The notes under the pieces were generated by a model. That model saw only the letters and a list, made by a program, of their open reading frames with translations. It ran no database searches and had not been told where the DNA came from. Positions 25,270 to 36,998 of a DNA stretch of 64,000 bases are shown here, piece after piece. The DNA lies in assembly GCF_037975245.1 (NCBI RefSeq), contig NC_092562.1, positions 168,501 through 232,500 of the forward strand. The letters are read 5' to 3'. The stretch's first letter is position 1. Each line of letters begins with the position of its first letter. This stretch comes from Apostichopus japonicus (lineage: Eukaryota > Echinodermata > Holothuroidea > Aspidochirotida > Stichopodidae). A program made the position numbers and the translations under genes.

Positions 25270-25279
25270 CCTTCACTGC

Positions 25280-25321
25280 AATATATATATATATTTATAT
25301 ATATTTATATATATATTTATA

Positions 25322-25364
<43 letters not shown>

Positions 25365-25605
25365 TACCATATATACCATAACTCCAGGATTGGCCTTTTA
25401 CAGTCATCGCAGATCATGTTCTTTAGCAGCAAGGCGCAACCCATCGTCTTCTGAGACGGACGGAGGCCAATGAATGATGATGGTATATATATATGGTATA
25501 TATGGTTTATATGTATGGTTTATATATATGGTATATATATGGTATATATACATGGTATATATATATATGGTGTATATATATATGGTATATATATATATAT
25601 ATAAA
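25280..25605. repeat. TA/ACCATA repeats around a unique core
   Basis: (TA)n at 25286-25362 and ATGG/CCAT-bearing TA repeats at 25490-25600 flank a 115-base non-repetitive core (25380-25485). The flanks are roughly inverted (ACCATATATACC and GGTATATATGG), so the whole could fold as a large hairpin. Confidence 0.6.
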
Positions 25606-26172
25606 CCATAAAAGTAATTAATATAAGGTAGTCCTTTGATGATAATAAACGCTTGAGTTGACATTTCTTTGGTATATTCTACTTTTGCTCTCTCCGATGC
25701 CTCGAGTTAAGAGTTACATCAATTGAAGTCGCCGAAGTAATCCAGATTTCATGGTTTTTATGTTCAGAATAAAATGAGTTACTAGAGGTCGTATATAAAA
25801 ATTTGAGCAAAACAGCTTCCCGCGATTTTTGACAGAAAGCCATATAAGAGCAGACGTTATGATTTTTTTTAATAATATGTTTGATATATTATCTTACAGT
25901 ACATTTACCTTACATCTAGAGATTAAAATCCATACCTTCTCTAACAGGAAATAGGAAAGAAATATAAGACAGAAATAGAAATCCATCGAGGTATATTAAA
26001 AAAAGAAGGTTTTTGAATTTTCTAAAAAAAAACTTTCTTTTTTTTCTTCAAATTAATGATGCTAAAAACCAAACCTAATAATTTCTAGCTTTCTGAAAGG
26101 ATTCTTTAGCATTCAATTTCGTAAAAATAACATCAGGTCTGATGCTTTGAAAACCAATGAAATGAGGGGAAG

Positions 26173-26640
26173 GTGGGCAATGACGAGGGCAATGACGTTG
26201 ACGATGACAATGGTGAAGATGACGACGACGATGTCAGTGACTGTGTCGATGCCGGTGACGATGGCGATATCTTGACCACGTCAAGGACGTGTTATAATTC
26301 CATACGATGCCGTGTGCGCTATCCGTACTGTATTCAAAACACTACCCTGTCCTTCCTCATCTAAGTCTTGTTTACTTTTGCACATATCCCCGAGACCCTC
26401 CCCAATCTCCCCAGCACCTTACATCCCCATCTCCCCGTCTCCCCAACCCCACCTCCGCACTCCCCTTATACCCTCGCACTTCGAGTAACCTACGCCTGCC
26501 TACAAATGGTGGTTAGTGACGTTGCCGACGACGACCTTGACTACGGTGATGACGATGGTGATGACGATGACGATTTGATGACGATAACCGTGTTGACGAA
26601 GAAGATCGAGATCACGATGACAATCGTGTTGACTGTTCCG
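26173..26640. repeat. GAY-triplet-rich and C-rich low-complexity sequence
   Basis: Two blocks rich in GAC/GAT triplets (26175-26275 and 26515-26640) are separated by a C-rich stretch (CCCCAATCTCCCCAGCACC). They read as acidic peptides in one frame, but there are no splice borders or domain motifs, so I treat them as simple sequence inside the intron. Confidence 0.6.
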
Positions 26641-27440
26641 AGGATGCCTTTTTTTCCTGTAGCGCTGCTCTCAAAATCACTGGCTGTGCTTTCTCATCCA
26701 GTGACAATATACAATCTCCCCACAGACCACCCCCCCACTCCCACCCGCTCATTGAGACTCCTCTGTACTCCGCCTATATCCTCCAATAACCTCATGTTAA
26801 CATCGGTGCTTATCTACGCTATCAGTGTTGTGAAGTAACGGAGATTTATTTAATGAATACTGTCATGTATGTAAGACAATCATCCGCAAAAAAATAAAAT
26901 AATGGGTTAACCTTCTAAATTGTCGAAAAAATAGCAATATTAATTCATGCATGCTTAACATTTGTATGAACTCGATAAGACACGTTTGCCCTTGGGTTTC
27001 CGTGGTAATCCCAAACTCCATTAGTGAATTTGAATACATTCACAAGTAGACTTATTTAATATTTACAAACACAGCCTGCAAATCTATGAATAGGAAAGTA
27101 TTCCGTGTAGATGTCTTCGACTTGGGATTTTAAACTAGCGTGGTCATTTCAATTATTAATACAGTAGCAAAAGCTTATAACAATGGATCAAGGGAATTCG
27201 TAATATATACTGTTAGAGATGTATATACTTGGGATAAAAGAATAATCTTAAAGTCTTATAATACACTTCCATTGCCGCGTATATACAGCGAAATTTGTAA
27301 AGCTGAGGTTGAACGCCGAATCCTGGTGTAAGTTCAAAGATCGAATAAAATATTTGTTTTAGTATACTTTTCTTAGTAATTCTTTGGTCATGAATATTAT
27401 CTTAACCTGTGTCCTTCTGTTTTATTCCTTTTAATTATAG

Positions 27441-27563
27441 TTGGTGCAACTGAGGGCGCTTCACAGAACACGAGGTACTCAAAGGCCCCCACTGCCGATG
27501 ACAGATAACTGGAGACCAACGCAACCGTTAAATGGTCGAGTTGTGTATCGAGTCGGTTTCTAA
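27441..27563 (+). CDS. Alpha-carbonic anhydrase, last coding exon
   Basis: The exon follows TTAATTATAG and is in phase 0 with the exon ending at 18424. It encodes 40 residues and a TAA stop (27561-27563): LVQLRALHRT..., then LPMTDNWRPTQPLNGRVVYR and a short tail. The DNWRP-QPLNGR block is the C-terminal signature of alpha-carbonic anhydrases (Asn244, Arg246 region of human CA II). There is no C-terminal extension, so no GPI or transmembrane anchor is encoded on this splice path. This exon was easy to miss because the longest open frame over it runs on the minus strand. Confidence 0.95.
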   Translation: MVQLRALHRTRGTQRPPLPMTDNWRPTQPLNGRVVYRVGF

Positions 27564-28380
27564 GATATTCTTTTTCTCCAATCTGTTCTGGCGGACCTTT
27601 TCTGAATGGCAACGTGTTCCAAAAAGTTTTACTTTTTACGTCCTTTTTTTCCCCCTAAAATTTTGTTGCAAATGTTGAGTCAACCGTTACACAATGTTTG
27701 CAGATATTGGACGTAGCAAAGTTGTGTATACTTTGTTGGGAAACTGTTTATTTCCAAGCTGTTCGTCAGCACAACAATATTTCGAAAACGAATATTAAGA
27801 ACAATAACATGAACAATAGAAGTTACAATAACAACAACAATAGAATTGGCAAAAGCATATATTGTTTAAATTGACGATTCACTTTTATCTAACGAAGATA
27901 TATAAATGTCCAATTTTCATTTATTTCTTATCTATAACATTCTTTGCATTTATCAATATTTTTTATTTACTGGTAAGATTAATTCTTTGTCATAATTAAT
28001 TTATAATTTATATAACAATATAAATAATGGATTTTGTAAACAATTGTAATTTTCCGTAAATAAATGTTCTCTTTTCAACAATATAGGAAACCATGAAGTT
28101 GTATATCTTAATGTAATATTTACAGTATGAAATAGCCCCATCATTTACAACCTACCAATGTCTCGTTTTATGATAAAAATGACTTATTCAAATAAGTTAG
28201 TGTATAGTTAAACAGCTTACACTAAAATATTTATTCTATTCGGGTATGTGCACGGTCAGTATAATCAAGAATTGAACACGTTTTAAAACTGGTATCATAC
28301 TAATACTGCTATGTAAAGTTTGTCATATTTTTCTTGATCTTGTTTGCTTTCGTTGACAGAAGTTTTTTAACACGGTGGTG
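27564..28380 (+). other. Probable 3' untranslated and downstream sequence of the carbonic anhydrase gene
   Basis: AT-rich sequence after the stop codon with no further exon. A polyadenylation hexamer candidate at 28059-28064 would give a 3' UTR of about 0.5 kb. Confidence 0.5.
28059..28064 (+). promoter_or_regulatory. Candidate AATAAA polyadenylation signal
   Basis: It is the first canonical AATAAA that I find after the carbonic anhydrase stop. In AT-rich DNA the word is common, so this is weak without transcript data. Confidence 0.35.
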
Positions 28381-28385
28381 CTAAC

Positions 28386-28480
28386 AGTGGCGTTCACAAT
28401 AGGGGGGGGGGTGGGGTCTGGGCATGGTTCAGTCAGGGTTTTTCTTTACGTACTACCGAGAAAGAATTACATTTCTCCTA
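28386..28480. mobile_element. GC-rich repeat starting CAGTGGCG
   Basis: It begins CAGTGGCGTTCACAATAGG followed by a G run, like the blocks at 6302 and 35553. The right end is not identified; G/C-rich sequence with C runs continues to about 28800. Confidence 0.35.
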
Positions 28481-28892
28481 CTGGTGTTCAACCCCTCTCG
28501 ACGACCCACAAAAATTCATATGGATATTTATTAACACAAATTAACGTTTAATTACAGATATAATTTTTGGTCCAAAAATACCTCAGAATGCACCGTTTGA
28601 AGTCTAACTTTAAAGGCAAAAAAATCGGGTAAGACCCCCATATGAGAGTTGACTTCAATGACCCAAGGGCCGCACCCAGTCCTATATAAAATTTTTCATT
28701 CGCCTCTGGCCCGTCCATATACAGATATAGGTATACCTAAATCTGTCTGGGAAGTTTAGAATTTCGCCCCACCCCTGCCCTCCTCCCCACCCCCCTTCCA
28801 CCTTTGTCGTGGCTTTCTCAACCTTGACAATATCACTAGAGCGGAACAGAGTTCCGGACCGTCGTTCTTGACGATAATTTCAATCAAGCTAA

Positions 28893-29270
28893 GATAACGT
28901 CGATGGGTTGGTACACTTTTTCCTATATCAAGTTATGGAGATAATGTCGATGGGTTGGTACACTTTTTCCTATATCAAGTTATGGAGATAACGTCGATGG
29001 GTTGGTACACTGTTTCCTATATCAAGTTATGGAGATAATGTCGATGGGTTGGTACACTGTTTCCTATATCAAGTTATGGAGATAATGTCGATGGGTTGGT
29101 ACACTTTTTCCTATATCAAGTTATGGAGATAACGTCGATGGGTTGGTACACTGTTTCCTATATCAAGTTATGGAGATAATGTCGATGGGTTGGTACACTG
29201 TTTCCTATATCAAGTTATGGAGATAATGTCGATGGGTTGGTACACTTTTTCCTATATCAAGTTATGGAGA
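28893..29270. repeat. 47-bp minisatellite, 8 units
   Basis: The unit starts GATAACGTCGATGGGTTGGT and continues with ACACTTTTTCC and TATATCAAGTTATGGA. Two variable sites (AACG/AATG and CTTTTTCC/CTGTTTCC) repeat in the same order in units 3-5 and 6-8, giving a 141-bp higher-order period. Confidence 0.95.
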
Positions 29271-32200
29271 TTCTGCTTTTCAATGAATAGACTCTGAATT
29301 ATGTCGCTATGGAAACTGTTATGAATAGGACATGGATATCTTTATTTGAAACGGTTCACTAATTTTGAGACAGGCTCATATCACAGGGCTGTCTTTCATC
29401 GTTTATACGTCATTGTCATGCTGCAAAGAGAACTTCTAATTAATGATAAGGGGACGTCACAAATACGAGAATATAGTAAAGATATTAACAACAAATGTAT
29501 TCCCTTTGAAATCAATCATACGTACCCTTACCTACCAGAGGCAGAAGAAACAGTGGGCTCAATGACCCCCCCCCCCCCACCCTTCCCTCCTCCCCGACAG
29601 ACAAAATACTTTAAACAAAACCTGGTGTACAGTACATACATATATATAACATGTATGTACGGTACAACCAAAACAGTCGAAAATTCTTCAAAACAAAAGT
29701 TTCAAAAGTTACAAAATGTAGCACCATTTTGCCTCTTAAGCAACAACTATTTTATTGCAAGTGCTCATAGGGTGACAGGAAACCCATACCCTTTCACGTT
29801 AGACCTCTCGTCTGGATGAATTAACATCTCAGCCCCCCCCCCACCCATCCACCCCTAGCACAAAATTGGTGGTTGTGCCCCACTGTCATCTATACCTAGT
29901 TACAGGAAGATGTTTCAATCCAAAGCATGGTACCATGAAAGGGTCAAAATGCGCGATTAACATTTCAAATGTGATACTGAACATGTTGTGTTGGAATAAT
30001 TGCCAACTTGAAACAACATGACGTATTGTGTCATATAGGTGAAATGTTTGCGAAAGAAACAAGAAATTTTCGTCAACTTTCAACTCTCTATATATATAAT
30101 TTTAAATTTCGTTTTTATTGCGTCGATGTGGCATGTAATGATACATCCCAGTGGCAGACATGTTCAGAATTATCTTCTGTCATAACGAAGGTCAACTTAT
30201 TCTGCATTCCTAGTCGAAACTCTTCATTGTTATACAACCTCGATAGACGTGTGTGTGTGTGTTTAAGAATATTTGGAATAAAAAAAGGAAAGGAATTTTA
30301 TGGACTTTTCCCGCTCTTGAAAATCAATATACCATTTAGACGTAGTTTACCTTAAAATATTCGCGCTATAACGAGATACAAAATTCTTTAATTTAGTTTT
30401 CGTATCCTTACAACATATACTTGATTCAATAGTCACTGACGATAGTTTGAAAATACTTTTCTATTTTCTTTCAGAAAAATAAACTCTCCACCCCCCTCTA
30501 TTTCTCTCTGTCTGTCTGTCTGTCTGTCTCTCTCATGTTTTATTTCCAACTAGACTGATGATAATCTTTTAGGTTGTGTCATTATGCTGTTTTTGGTTTC
30601 CCTTCCAACGGGATAATTTCACAATTCATAAAAGTCGTTCTCAAATATAATAGTTTTCACTTGCTGATGACATTTACATAAAATGCAAATTAACAGTGTA
30701 GCTAAAGTCTATTGGAAATTTAAATGATATTGCACGTGTTTATCTTTTATCAAACCGTTCATCCTTTTAATAATTCATCTTGGCAACCTCAAGGAAAAAA
30801 TGCGGGATATTATTACTTTCAAGACGCTAAAGAGACCAAGCTCTGTCAATTCTCATCCAAGGAACTTTGTAAGCTACGCATCACCGTGCATTAAGAAAAC
30901 AGCTCAAATGGAAATTCTCTGAACTGTACGCCCATTTCTCCTACATAGTTAGAACCTTCGTTTATTGCATAAACACTGGATCATATATTTATCTTTACAG
31001 CTTTTAGATAATGCATGGCAGCTATTTGTAATGTGTATAGCTACATCGCCTCTCCCTTTATGCAGGCGCGGATACAGGAGGTGTGGGTTGGGGGTGGGGG
31101 TGGGGGTGGGGAGGTGTACTCACTCTCCCCTTGTTTGCAACCCTAACAAAACAATTCACGTGATGATAACACTACCTTGCGTGCAGACCTATAATTATAA
31201 ACCTAATTTATATGTATAGCCTAAAATGATCTCTCAGAATGCACCATTTCACGATCTGAAACCTTAATTTTCAGGGGGGGGGGGGCAGGCACCACCAGAT
31301 CCCCCTACATTGGAGTCTGTTTCAACGACCCACGGGGTCAAACGCCCTCCCTTGGCTCTTGTATGTAGTAATGCATACTGAGGTACATTAGGTATGACAA
31401 ATATGGCGTACTTCATATTTGTTAGGGTACAGAATTTTCTGTATTTCCCTAATCATTCGTCCCTCTTCAAGTGCCGCCGCACCCCTTCTGTGCTATTTGG
31501 TGGAAGCTCATGGTTTTGACAATTATGGTGTATTTTTCTATATTGCCGCACTGATTGAAAATCCGGCAATATTATAAAAATTAACAAAGAAAAAAGGATT
31601 TAGACTTTCATGCAGTTTGTTACTTCCGCATACACTAGCTGCTGATTCGATTTCAGAAGAATTAACACCAATTTTCCGTTAACCATTCGTAAAATCACGT
31701 GTCGGTTTCTTAAATTGGAAAGTGGAATACAAATACATTAGACACCATGGCAGACACCTTTAAAATTGTCTAATGCATTGTAAACTTCCTGTTATCCCCA
31801 GTCCACGCCATTCCTCCCCCCCCCCCTACCACCACCACGAAAGAGATAGGGAAAGTTATACTTAAAACATAGTGATAATTACAGTTTGCGTTATCTTCCT
31901 GTACCTGTTCAGTGAAATTTGCATAATGCATTATAATACGTAATACCATGGTAACTGTAGTATTTATGGCTCATGGTGATATCCCCTCACCCCCCCCCCC
32001 CCCACATGAAGCCCTGGAATATCCATCGAAAAACAGAAACACCTATACAGGTATCTATAGTAAGAGTACAACAGCATGAGTACGAGTAGAAGTAGGTTTC
32101 CCCTTGTCATGTGTACGGATACGAGTACAATAATCTTAGCGCGAGTACCAATACTGTTGTACCCATTATATAAACTAGCAATTCAAATATGTCCTGCAGG

Positions 32201-33270
32201 GTAAAGGTACGAACTACAAATATACAAGATCGAACTGCAGTACAGGTCATTATGCTTTTATTATGAGTATAACGATGTACCTACATATATCACCGTCTTT
32301 GCTGTTGCAGCTGTACTGATTACTTCCATATTTCGAAGGAAAAAGGAAAACAATATACTTCACATCTTTTAATGTCATCTACAGGTTTATAATTTACATC
32401 GAGTTGTTTTCATTGTTTTCACTGATTAGACAACTTGGTAATTTATTTTCTATAGCTTATACATACTTCCTGCTCGTAAAATATGTTCTTGATCCCAACG
32501 GAAACTGGCCAAAAATAACGTGTTGGTGCAAAGGATGGGTCACTATATATGAGCAATACTCTATAGTCTTCAGACATGCCTGTCATAAATTTTGTTCTGC
32601 ATGCATCTAATACTAATTTAAGGGTCTCCTGACACATTTTAGAGCAAAATAACTCTCAATATCTGGTCATAAATTTCTTCTTCTTTCGATGAACTGCGAC
32701 ATAACTTTTTCGTTTAGTACATCGTATACGGAGGAAATAATAAAAGAGGAAATAGGAGGGGAAAAAACATTCTCACACGTTGAAGATATAAATAATAAAA
32801 CAAACTTGTTTGGCAGTATTTCTCTTCTAGCGTTATACTAACGCTGAAATGAATAAGAGGTGGATTAACCGTTAATATATAAGCGAGTGGGTAGGCTATA
32901 GATGGATAATGGTCACTATGATATTTGTGGTCACGACTAGCTATAGCACGTTTCTGTTTTGTTAACTTATTTACTTGATAAATGTAGGGAGATGAACGGG
33001 GTTTAACAAGCTTTGGCCTATACTGCCAATTGAGCCCTTTGTTGGTGGTGATCTTTCTATAGCCATTCCATTTCTGTCGGGGAGCCAGTCAGAAGCGACA
33101 GTGACTTGCATACCTTGAAACCAGGAATCACGCCCAGCTTTCATTTGATACAGCTCATAATGCGGCGGGGAACGGACTTCAAGAGGAGGTCGGCTTTTCA
33201 TGAATAACTCTACTTAATGAACAACGGAAAGGTGATTGGCGATTCGAAAATAGCGAATTGATGGTGATGA
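29271..33270. other. Intergenic sequence without recognised genes
   Basis: It contains C runs near 29568, 29835, 31817 and 31989, a (TCTG)n run near 30508-30530, a strong G-run tract (31081-31115, GGGTTGGGGGTGGGGG...) and a G run at 31274. Open frames at 29346-29819, 30008-30355 and 32971-33201 show no family motif and no splice context. I see nothing else. Confidence 0.5.
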
Positions 33271-33275
33271 TGATG

Positions 33276-33306
<31 letters not shown>

Positions 33307-33317
33307 CTATATATATT

Positions 33318-33349
<32 letters not shown>

Positions 33350-33450
33350 AATATATATATATATATAGACTATATATATATATATAGACTATATATATAG
33401 ACTATATATATATATATATATATATATAAATATAGACTATATATATATAT

Positions 33451-33495
<45 letters not shown>
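33271..33495. repeat. (TA)n tract with ATAGACTATA interruptions
   Basis: TA repeats with several ATAGACTATATA words, next to a short ATG-triplet run (33260-33275). Confidence 0.95.
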
Positions 33496-33496
<1 letters not shown>

Positions 33497-34253
33497 TATC
33501 TCCTATACTATATATATGGTTTACATCGAACCGATTGCTTCTGTCACTACAGTGTCATTTTAGCATCTATCACTCAAATTATCATACCCTCGCGTACGTC
33601 TATTCATCTTCGTTGCTCATAAACCGTAAACTAACTACTCGTACCGTAATATCGCCGTACAGTTCATAGACGTCTATTCGTATCCGTCTATACAAGAAAC
33701 ATTGATTACAATGGTTTGTACTACTTCTACTATCTTGTCTCGTTTCTTTCCTATCCAGTGTATACGTTTCTGTATGCTAGAGGTTAGTATAGTGGTGGCA
33801 TACTCCTATTAGAGTCTACATCAGTCCGCCCGGATGTTCTCCTATCTCAGGAAAAGTGCCAAAATGCAGTAGGAAAACATCTTTTTTGACCTGTTATTAA
33901 TCAGGATCTGGTTTCTTGTGGCTTGCATGCTGAAGAGCATGAATGGAAGTACATGTGGTGCAAAAATTGGGTCAATTGAGGCCCCTTTAGGCCTCCCACG
34001 AGCAGCGTACGAAAATTGTTTACTACTGAGTAAAGAGGTTTGTTTACAAGTGACGAAAACTTCCGGCTCGGATAGCAAAAATATACATAGTCATGATACG
34101 GAAAATTTATGGTGCCATGAAAGGCCAACTCGTCAGAAATCCGGTGATGGGTAGCGTTTAGCTAGTGGGAACTTCTGTCTAGACTTAGAGACCATATTAC
34201 TTTTGTGATTTAGTCTGTAAGTCAATGGGGCTTTTAATGGGCGTATGCAACCT
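33496..34253. other. Intergenic sequence left of the Copia element
   Basis: It is more GC-balanced than its surroundings from about 33900, with overlapping open frames on both strands (33842-34154) but no motif that I recognise. It may be a piece of another repeat. Confidence 0.4.
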
Positions 34254-34421
34254 TGTTAGTTGTGTGCTCCCAAGTCACGTGACTTGTCATATGAGTAAAG
34301 AACAAGGAAGGTACACTTGCACTTAAGTCATGGATTCCCTCGAAGAAACGTGAATTCTGTCTCGTCTTTATAATCTTCTTAAATTGCTGCATTATTCGCT
34401 GGAGAAATGGCAGATCCAACA
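34254..34421 (+). mobile_element. Copia element, 5' LTR
   Basis: This 168-bp sequence starts TGTTAGT and ends CCAACA, the usual TG...CA form. It is followed immediately by a primer-binding site. A clearly alignable copy, about four in five positions the same by eye, lies at 37875-38049. Both carry CACGTG and TGTCATATGAGTAAA near the start. LTRs this short are normal for Copia elements. Confidence 0.85.
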
Positions 34422-34435
34422 GGTTACGGGCCCAG
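34422..34435 (+). other. Copia-type primer-binding site for a half tRNA-iMet
   Basis: GGTTACGGGCCCAG sits directly after the LTR. It complements, with one mismatch, the anticodon stem-loop region of eukaryotic initiator tRNA-Met (CTGGGCCCATAACC). Drosophila copia is primed this way, by a cleaved half tRNA and not by the tRNA 3' end, so this fixes both the LTR border and the element's clade. Confidence 0.85.
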
Positions 34436-35216
34436 ACGTGATTTAGCAAGTTGATGACAAAGACTTTGCTTCAGTGGGGACGAAAATGAGTACTAAACTA
34501 CGGGAGACGAAATTCGTAGGCAACTTGCGTATGATGAAACTCAAAGAGACTATACTATGCTTAGACCGAACGGCCGAAGGTGCAGGCTGACAAGGAAGAC
34601 GTCAACGTTAATGGTGCAGCAGGTAAGAACGAAGAATGTCATGCCGAAGTTATACAGTTTTTAGATGATAAAAGCCTGTCGTTGGTAATGTGAGATGCTG
34701 CTCATGATGGTAGGAAAGCTCTTCAAATACTGAGAGAATATTACTGAAGCCCGGGAAAGCCCCGTATCACAACGTTATACACAGAGTTAATGTCTCTTAG
34801 GAATAGTTTCAGACCTAAGAAATGCTAATGAGACTCTTGGTGATGGATAACTGATAGATATGATTCTGAAAGGCTTGCCAGGCTCTTTCCAAGCTTTTGT
34901 CATTCACATAAGACAGAGTAATGATTAGATAATTTTTACCGAATTCAAAACCAAATTGCGGGAGAAGTTTGAGGAGTCTGAACAAAATAGAGTAGAGTCC
35001 CATGTCAAATCTGACAATGTTACGAATGCGGTACTAACAGGAGCAGTACCCACTGAGGGTAGAAGAAATATTATGATATATAAGGGAGACTTGCCTGTTA
35101 TGACTGTGGAAATTGCCAGGACACATTGCCAGATTCTGCAAACTGTTAACATGGTGCAGTTACCATATCAGTTCCACACACAGTGATGAAACTTGCATGA
35201 GACGTAAGCGCAAGGA
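34436..35216 (+). pseudogene. Copia gag remnant
   Basis: Frames joined across stops and shifts show Copia Gag features: AHDGRKALQILREYY near 34694-34740, then GKPRITTLYTELMSLR, and a segment ending in FTEFKTKLREKFEE near 34930-34975. The zinc-knuckle region that should follow (35070-35130) is degraded. There are many stops, so it cannot make a Gag protein. The remnant is cut at 35216 by a later insertion. Confidence 0.8.
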
Positions 35217-35225
35217 CAACCGCAG

Positions 35226-35872
35226 GGTTACAGGCCACGAGACCGAAGGTCCACGAGACCGAAGGTCGGCGAGACCGAAGGTCCACGAGACCAAAGGTCC
35301 GCGAGACCGAAATTAAAAAAGGTCCGCGGCACCGAAGGTCTTCGAGAACGAGGTCCGCGAGACCGAGGTCCGCGAGACCGAAGGTCCGAGAGACCGAAAC
35401 TATTACTAGGCCTATAATAGTGGTACGGTAAGACAAATATTACTACCGGTTGTATTACGTTGATAAATACGTAATGCCATTTCTTTTCATAGTGTATACC
35501 AATGACTTGCGCAAGGGGGCTGGGCGGCTTGCATTGATACTAGGGCTCCACCAGTGGCGTAACCAGAGGGGTTGTAGGGGCGAAAGCCCGCGCTCGCAAA
35601 GTCTCGCCTCCCCCCCCCCCCCCCCTGCTGTCCCAAAAGAAATTTTAGAATACAATATAACTTAATAATTAGATATAGCGATACCCTATTTTAAACAATA
35701 CTGCTCCTTTGTCAATACTTTTGACCCCCTCTGAAGCCCCTCTAATGGAAAAATCTAGTTACGCCTATCGATGGACCATCCATAGACCATCGATCTCGCT
35801 GACCATCGGTTCTCAGAAATTCGGTCTCGAGGACTTTCGGTCTCGCGGACCTTTGGTCTCGTGGAATTCCCC
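35226..35872. mobile_element. Foldback element with 9-bp target duplication inside the Copia
   Basis: The identical 9 bases CAACCGCAG flank it (35217-35225 and 35873-35881). The left arm (about 35239-35402) is a 16-bp tandem repeat, GAGACCGAAGGTCCGC and variants. The right arm (about 35791-35866) is the same repeat in inverted orientation. Long inverted ends built of short tandem repeats define foldback elements, and a 9-bp duplication fits the Mutator-like group. It splits the Copia gag-pol frame. It is itself interrupted by the block at 35553-35770. Confidence 0.8.
35553..35770. mobile_element. Nested GC-rich repeat with CAGTGGCGTAAC end
   Basis: The left end is CAGTGGCGTAACCAG and the right end CTAGTTACGCCTAT, which are imperfect complements. 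A run of about 16 C lies at 35609-35624. No target duplication is clear. It sits between the two arms of the foldback element and is therefore the youngest layer here or part of that element's cargo. Confidence 0.5.
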
Positions 35873-35881
35873 CAACCGCAG

Positions 35882-36990
35882 AACAAAAAGCAGAACAGAT
35901 CGATAGTAGAGAGGATAAGGTAGATCACTCCTTCTCATTCAAGGCTGGCCGCAATTTCAAGCAACACAAGTCACCCAAAGAGGAGGACCAGGAACCCTAA
36001 TGGTAGATTGTGGAGCTACGTCAAATATGTATATTGAGAATGCATTCCGCCCAGAAAACCAAAACGCGGAGCGAGCAGAAAAAAAAAAATATTGTAGCGC
36101 TAAAACACGTGGAACTGCCAGAATTATCCTGCAAAGTACAAAAGGCAAGAATGTAGAATCTACTCTGGAAGCGGCAGTGACTGTATATTCCTTCTTACCA
36201 GCAAGACATGTTTTCAGTCAAAGCTGCCACCAACAATGGCGCCACAGTGACCATCCAGCAAGGATGCAACTTGAAAGATGTTACAACGTTACAGAACAAG
36301 GGCGATTGTATTATCTGAGCGTTGTGGACGGAGAATCAGTACCTGACAAAAGTTCACGCTGTATATGATGTTCATATACGGCATGAAATGTTAGGACACT
36401 GTAATTTTGAAGATATTTCAAAATTAAAAAAAAAGCCCTCTAAAGTATATGAAAATCAAAGGTGAAGTTGATAAGTTAACATTTTGATTGTGAAAACTTG
36501 CACACAAGTTAAATTTGAAAACATTAGGAGCATAAAACCAGATGCTAAGGAATACCACAACCCTAGAGTTGGTGCGCACAGAGCTAGCAGGATCTATTAA
36601 CCCTGTAGCTAAGGATGGTTTCAGATATGCAGCAACATTCACTGATGATTATTCAGGAGCCATATTTGTTTATTTCATTAGAAACAAGGGTGACACTGCA
36701 TTAGTATTGGAAAAGTTTTTGGCAGATTGTGCACCGTATGGCAAGGTACAGTGTATCAGGTCTGAAAATGCTTCAGAATTCACAGGAAATGCTATTGACT
36801 CAGTATTCAGGGAAATGGGCATAAGGCATGAAACCTCTTCACCGTACTCACCCCACCAAAATGATACAGCTGAGAGCAAGTAGAGAACTCTCCTTGAAAT
36901 GGGGGAGGTGTCAATTGATAGACAAGGGTTTGCCTATACGACCTTGTGGACATGTGCAGTCCAAACAGCTACCCCACCCATATAAGCCTT
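35882..36990 (+). pseudogene. Copia protease and integrase remnant
   Basis: Resuming after the foldback element, the frame gives the aspartic protease motif MVDCGATSN at about 36000-36026 (DCGAT in place of the common D-S/T-G). Then comes the pre-integrase zinc region (GRLYYLS near 36301, HEMLGHCNFED near 36380-36415), and the integrase core at 36542-36883 with TFTDDYSGAIFVYFI, RSENASEF and SSPYSPHQND. These contain the catalytic D, D and the region before E. Stops and frameshifts separate the pieces, with a TAG at 36881-36883, so the gene is dead. It is cut on the right by a SINE. Confidence 0.9.
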
Positions 36991-36998
36991 AGCCTTAT

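Larger units (their letters stand above)
1692..27563 (+). other. Alpha-carbonic anhydrase gene body, 3' part
   Basis: Four coding exons on the plus strand join in phase (1692-1849, 11178-11334, 18264-18424, 27441-27563) to give about 199 residues ending at TAA. This covers the second half or more of an alpha-carbonic anhydrase fold. The exon borders after the ...AE, after the ...K before the variable loop, and after the ...Q before the last block match vertebrate CA genes as I remember them. Upstream exons, which would hold any signal peptide and the His64 region, are outside the window. The introns are about 9.3, 6.9 and 9.0 kb and consist largely of repeats and transposon copies. Confidence 0.9.

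Noticed and set aside
26173-26838. Acidic protein from GAC/GAT triplets
   Set aside because: Low-complexity sequence with no start context, splice borders or family motif; the frame is broken by a C-rich stretch.
32971-33201. 76-residue minus-strand frame with more even composition
   Set aside because: No motif recognised and no splice or promoter context; it may be a fragment of an unidentified repeat.
34422-34435. Reading ATGGCAGATCCAACA at the LTR end as the gag start codon
   Set aside because: The same words end the 3' LTR and are directly followed at the 5' LTR by the primer-binding site, so they belong to the LTR.
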